In this document: positions 60,701 to 64,000 of the stretch, piece by piece
Layout of the letters: every line of letters begins with the position of its first letter
Position numbering within the stretch: the stretch's first letter is position 1
Source of the DNA: Spirodela intermedia
Lineage: Eukaryota; Streptophyta; Magnoliopsida; Alismatales; Araceae
Length of the DNA stretch: 64,000 nucleotides
Direction: 5' to 3'
NCBI GenBank assembly: GCA_902729315.2
Contig: LR746279.1
Coordinates: 1,688,001-1,752,000, forward strand
Translations under genes and position numbers: made by a program
The notes under the pieces: model-generated
What the model was told of the DNA's origin: nothing
The model's input: only the letters and a program-made list of their open reading frames with translations
The model's database searches: none

Positions 60701-62563
60701 GCAACGACCATCAGACTTGATGTATGTTTCCGTCATTTAACCTTCTGTTGCCAATTTTCTTCAGGTGAGGGGTAATTTGGAACGGGCGAAATCCGTACTC
60801 GGTTACCTCATTAAGGTTCGTTGTTTTCAGATAACGTTTTTCTGATACTGTTTGTTTCTTATTGATACTAGCACAACTCTTTGTAATCCAAAACAATTAT
60901 CTGCAGAGGGAGGAGAAGAAGCGAGAAGTTGTGGAAAGTGAGATCACCCTTCAACGGACTCAGATGAAATATAAGGTAAGCAGTCAAATAGTTTATTGCT
61001 GGTAATTTGGTTGCATTTAAAACAAATTACCAGCTATTTGATTCATTGTTGGGACCTGGGTGCTTCCGATTCAAAACTATTCCTAGGGGCTATTATAGCG
61101 AAGGCTCTCTACAGAGGCCCGGTGATTATTTTTTCGGTTAGTTGTGACTACAAAGTAGCATACAATGCTTCCCTTCGTTACGAGCATGGAAGTATGAAGT
61201 GGACTGACCTGTAATCATGCTGCTGTGATAGCACCTGTTGCAGGCTTCTCTATGAAGTGAAATAGAGTTTGTCTTGCCTGAGAACCCAGAATGGGGAGTG
61301 CAGAGCACTAGGTCAAAGCTAATACTAAAAGGATGGTTGCCTAAAGAGTAATATACTTGTTGGGAGTGTGTACGGGAGGGAGCATGTATTAAGAGTTGAG
61401 TTGAGGGGCTCTCAAAGTGTGCATGCTGACATTTCCTAGTTGGCGGGGTTTGTGACAATCATCTGCTGGTAGAATCACTTGTAAAAAAGAAGAAGCTTTA
61501 TTTCATATTTTCAGATCAGAATTGACTGTAGCTGATGAGGTTGGATAAAGAAGAAAGGGACGAGGGAGAAGAGAGAAAAAGATGAGAAAAATATCACATT
61601 GAGTGGCCGCTGCCTTGGTGCTTTTATCCGTCGTCATCCTCTTCATTGTATTGGACTTTGCCATTTTGGACAAAGAAACTCTGATCTATATCCTTTTTCT
61701 GTGTATCTTCATCAATCTCTTTACTTGAAGCAATTTACATCAAGTGGAAAATTAGTGATTAAGTATCTTAATCAACGACTTTCAGCTTTTAAAACCTCTT
61801 TCCTAGATAAGATATGATTTCTGGACATTTTGAGCACTAAAGTTCCTTGGGTTGTGACCAAAATCAAGACATGGTGCGGTGAGTGTGCACTTTTACCATC
61901 TGACATTCATGTTCTTGAGGGTTCAACATTTGTTGTTCTAGGACAAATTCCCCAAGTATTATATGTAGAAACTTCTCTCTCCTTGCCCCCGTTGACATTT
62001 TGAGTTCTGAATATTTGCTTCTGTTGACTGTTTTGACTTTAGAATGAAGCGCAGCTTATGGAAGAACAGCTTCAGGTTGCTGGGCTCCCATCTCTCTCCT
62101 ACAAGTATGGATCGAACGAAGACTTCATTGATTCTCGTGAGGTGACGGTCAGCCGTCCCCGTGGCCGACCTCCATTAATGCAGAACCGGTCCTTGCTGGA
62201 GTCCAGGATGGGAATGGTCCCTCCGGGACGCATGAAGAGGGAAGTCAAGCAGCGGCTCGTTAGTCAGGGATGGCTCCAAGAGAGGGTAAACACCTCCTCT
62301 CCCCTCCCTCCTCCCTCTTTCCATTATCACATCTCATGCTCTTCTTATTCAGTCTTAAGATCTACATCCACTTCATGCAGGGGACACAAGAACCAGTCCT
62401 GCTGTTCACGAGACCACTGGATGCAGAAAAACTGGCGGCCGCTGGCATCGTGCCGCCACCAGACCCCTCCATTGAGGATTGCTTGGTTGCGCCACCATAC
62501 CAATTCCGTGGGCGGGTCGGCCGAGGGGGCCGCATAATCTTTGATCGACAACAGAGAACTTGA
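51789..62563 (+). CDS. EPL1: Enhancer of Polycomb-like protein (NuA4/piccolo subunit)
   Basis: Twelve exons: 51789-51944, 52132-52264, 52357-52459, 54745-54868, 55034-55099, 55171-55209, 57631-57711, 57850-57897, 60765-60815, 60907-60975, 62043-62285, 62381-62563. All introns are GT-AG, phases join, and the product is 431 aa. The start MNRLSFRPRPLDIHKRLPIV is the family N-terminus. The EPcA region continues through EYVIVDTYERDYTC and the acidic YDLDDEDEDWLEEF (around residues 107-120), then LLFKLEVLDHKTRERAG. YNVFRPREKTHRLYTRR and a helical REEKKREVVESEITLQ segment follow. An AT-hook-like RPRGRPP is at residues 328-334, and the end is GRVGRGGRIIFDRQQRT. EPL1 scaffolds the histone acetyltransferase core with the MYST enzyme, ING and EAF6 in the nucleus, promoting H4 and H2A acetylation. 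Confidence 0.94.
57898..60764 (+). other. Large EPL intron 8
   Basis: 2.9 kb without recognised coding or mobile-element sequence. The minus-strand open frame at 60,102-59,785 has no motif I recognise and lies in ordinary T-rich intron sequence. Confidence 0.5.
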
Positions 62564-63000
62564 CGTGATTAATCTGTCTTACCCAAGATCTGACTTCCCA
62601 TGATTCAGCCAAAGAGGAAGGCCGAATGAGTTAAAAAAGAAAAAGAAAGCAAGTTGCAGAGAAGAAAGAAAACTCAGGGTCTGACCTGCGTCATTGGCAA
62701 CCTACGAGCTGTGGCAGTGTGGGAGGAAGCATCAGCAGCCATGTATGGGCTGAAGTGGACAGGCTTCACTGCAGGTACCTCCTTGATGAAAATAGTAGCC
62801 TTTTGAGATTTTGGTGGGGGTGGGGGGAAGAAGGGGGGGGAGGGGGGAAGGAGGTAGGGGGAGTAGCTGCCCTCACCACCCATTGTACAACTAACTGCTG
62901 TTCAGGTCTTGGCCAGAAGGGAGCAACTCAGTTCTGATAAATCTATGGAGTTTCCCCAATTCTCGGCCAGTTAGGAGCTAGCTGTAGCTAACATTGATAG
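62564..63000 (+). other. EPL 3' untranslated region
   Basis: The sequence after the stop is shared in part (about 62,740-62,950) with the truncated EPL copy at 21.8 kb, consistent with transcript-end sequence carried in the duplication. It contains a G-rich low-complexity run at 62,813-62,862. The polyadenylation point cannot be fixed. Confidence 0.5.
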
Positions 63001-63223
63001 ATGCCCTGATTAATTTAACAATTCCTGATGTGGTTTCCTTGGACCACTTGTCAATTCTAATTATAACCTTCCCCTCTTTGAGATCTCCATGCCACTCTGC
63101 AGCCAAGTAATTAAATGGGTGTGGCGAGAATGTGCCGACTCATTTCATCTCTCAAAGCTTTGGTTTTTCTGTGAGAAAGATGGCTTATTTGCAGGATCAG
63201 GCGATGGAGGCTGGATTTGTTCA

Positions 63224-63255
<32 letters not shown>

Positions 63256-64000
63256 AATGGGTTGAGTCTGGGCAGGTAGATTCTTGTCCTCGGTTTAGGA
63301 TAGTCCCATTCTGGTTGGTTTGGCTAATTAGGTGGCATTGATTAGCGTGGACAAGTCTACGACCCTTCCCCAACCTAGCTTTAATGGATATGGTTGACGT
63401 TGAAATTAAGCTCATTCTGATCTGCGTATTCCCCCTCTCATTTATCCACCGGCAGATATTCTCCCTGAGTTGACCCCAGCCTGTTGACTCTTACTCCGCT
63501 AAAGTGGAGAGGAAGCAGCTCAAATGGGTCAACCTCTCTTCTTCTTAGGCATGGTTTCAAGTAATTCAGGGAACAGAGTTCGTGTTAGGCTGCCTGCTCA
63601 TATTCTAATGATAGCGACATAGATTCTAATGATCTCCGAGGATTCCTTTCTCAGGTCAACTCTGGACGCAGAGCACTAGACATGGATAAGATGCATTTTT
63701 GTAGATGTGAGCTCGCTGATGCAGGGGAATGAAGGTGAATTGCTGAGTTCCTACATTTTTCACATAAAATGGGGATTAAAAAGGTTAATCATATTGGGAA
63801 TTGCAAATTTAGGATCTCAAAGAATTTTCATCAAGCAAAAAAAAAAAAAAAAAAAAAACCCAACAAGAAAAGATCACGAATAGATATGCCCATGAAGATC
63901 TGTTACAATGGTTGAAATCTTTCCATAAATCCCCAAGGAATCTATCAAGATAATTAACTTCTATTCATTAATGATCAAGATAATGGTTTACATTTATACA
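63001..64000. other. Intergenic DNA downstream of EPL
   Basis: No gene was recognised. There is a (CT)n microsatellite at about 63,226-63,256 and an A-run of about 24 bases at about 63,837-63,859. The A-run is not preceded by any sequence I can identify as a SINE or LINE. Confidence 0.5.

Overview
The window is nuclear DNA of a flowering plant. The evidence is CC-NB-ARC-LRR (CNL) resistance-gene fragments, a QWRF/DUF566 protein, a plant endosomal NHX antiporter, a plant Enhancer-of-Polycomb-like gene, and decayed Ty1/copia, Ty3/gypsy and Athila-like LTR elements in AT-rich intergenic DNA. Very GC-rich first exons beside AT-rich introns make a monocot more likely, but this is an inference and I cannot name a species.

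Layout. Positions 1-20,250 are a decayed RPM1-like CNL cluster. One gene body (1-745 and 4478-5557) is split by a 5'-truncated copia element (746-4477). A duplicated leader plus coiled-coil start occurs at 10.78-12.54 kb and again at 17.56-19.44 kb, with a decayed Ty3/gypsy element (13.1-17.3 kb) between them. The second copy runs tail-to-tail into an opposite-strand copy (19.47-20.25 kb), forming a roughly 0.8-kb inverted repeat with a very short loop. A broken copy of the 3' part of the EPL gene follows at 20.54-21.98 kb.

Three genes look intact. (1) A QWRF microtubule-associated protein on the minus strand, 25,244-22,190, 5 exons, 661 aa. (2) An endosomal Na+(K+)/H+ antiporter of the NHX5/NHX6 class on the minus strand, 37,976-26,285, 22 exons, 532 aa; its frame closes only if two introns are AT-AC U12-type, and a third is GT-AG U12-type. 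(3) An Enhancer of Polycomb-like protein on the plus strand, 51,789-62,563, 12 exons, 431 aa. All three exon sets were checked by hand for phase and sum to whole codons.

Between NHX and EPL lies an HSP90 pseudogene (39,267-40,240 and 49,355-49,810) split by about 9.1 kb of inserted DNA, including a minus-strand Athila-like element with gag remnants only (41,761-48,874). The EPL promoter contains four tandem W-box repeats and the QWRF promoter contains three tandem TGGGCC repeats. The genes do not form a pathway: three unrelated housekeeping-type genes sit beside a resistance-gene graveyard and are separated by retroelements. I found no wholly new system. The most notable signals are the AT-AC introns, the CNL inverted repeat and the duplicated EPL fragment.
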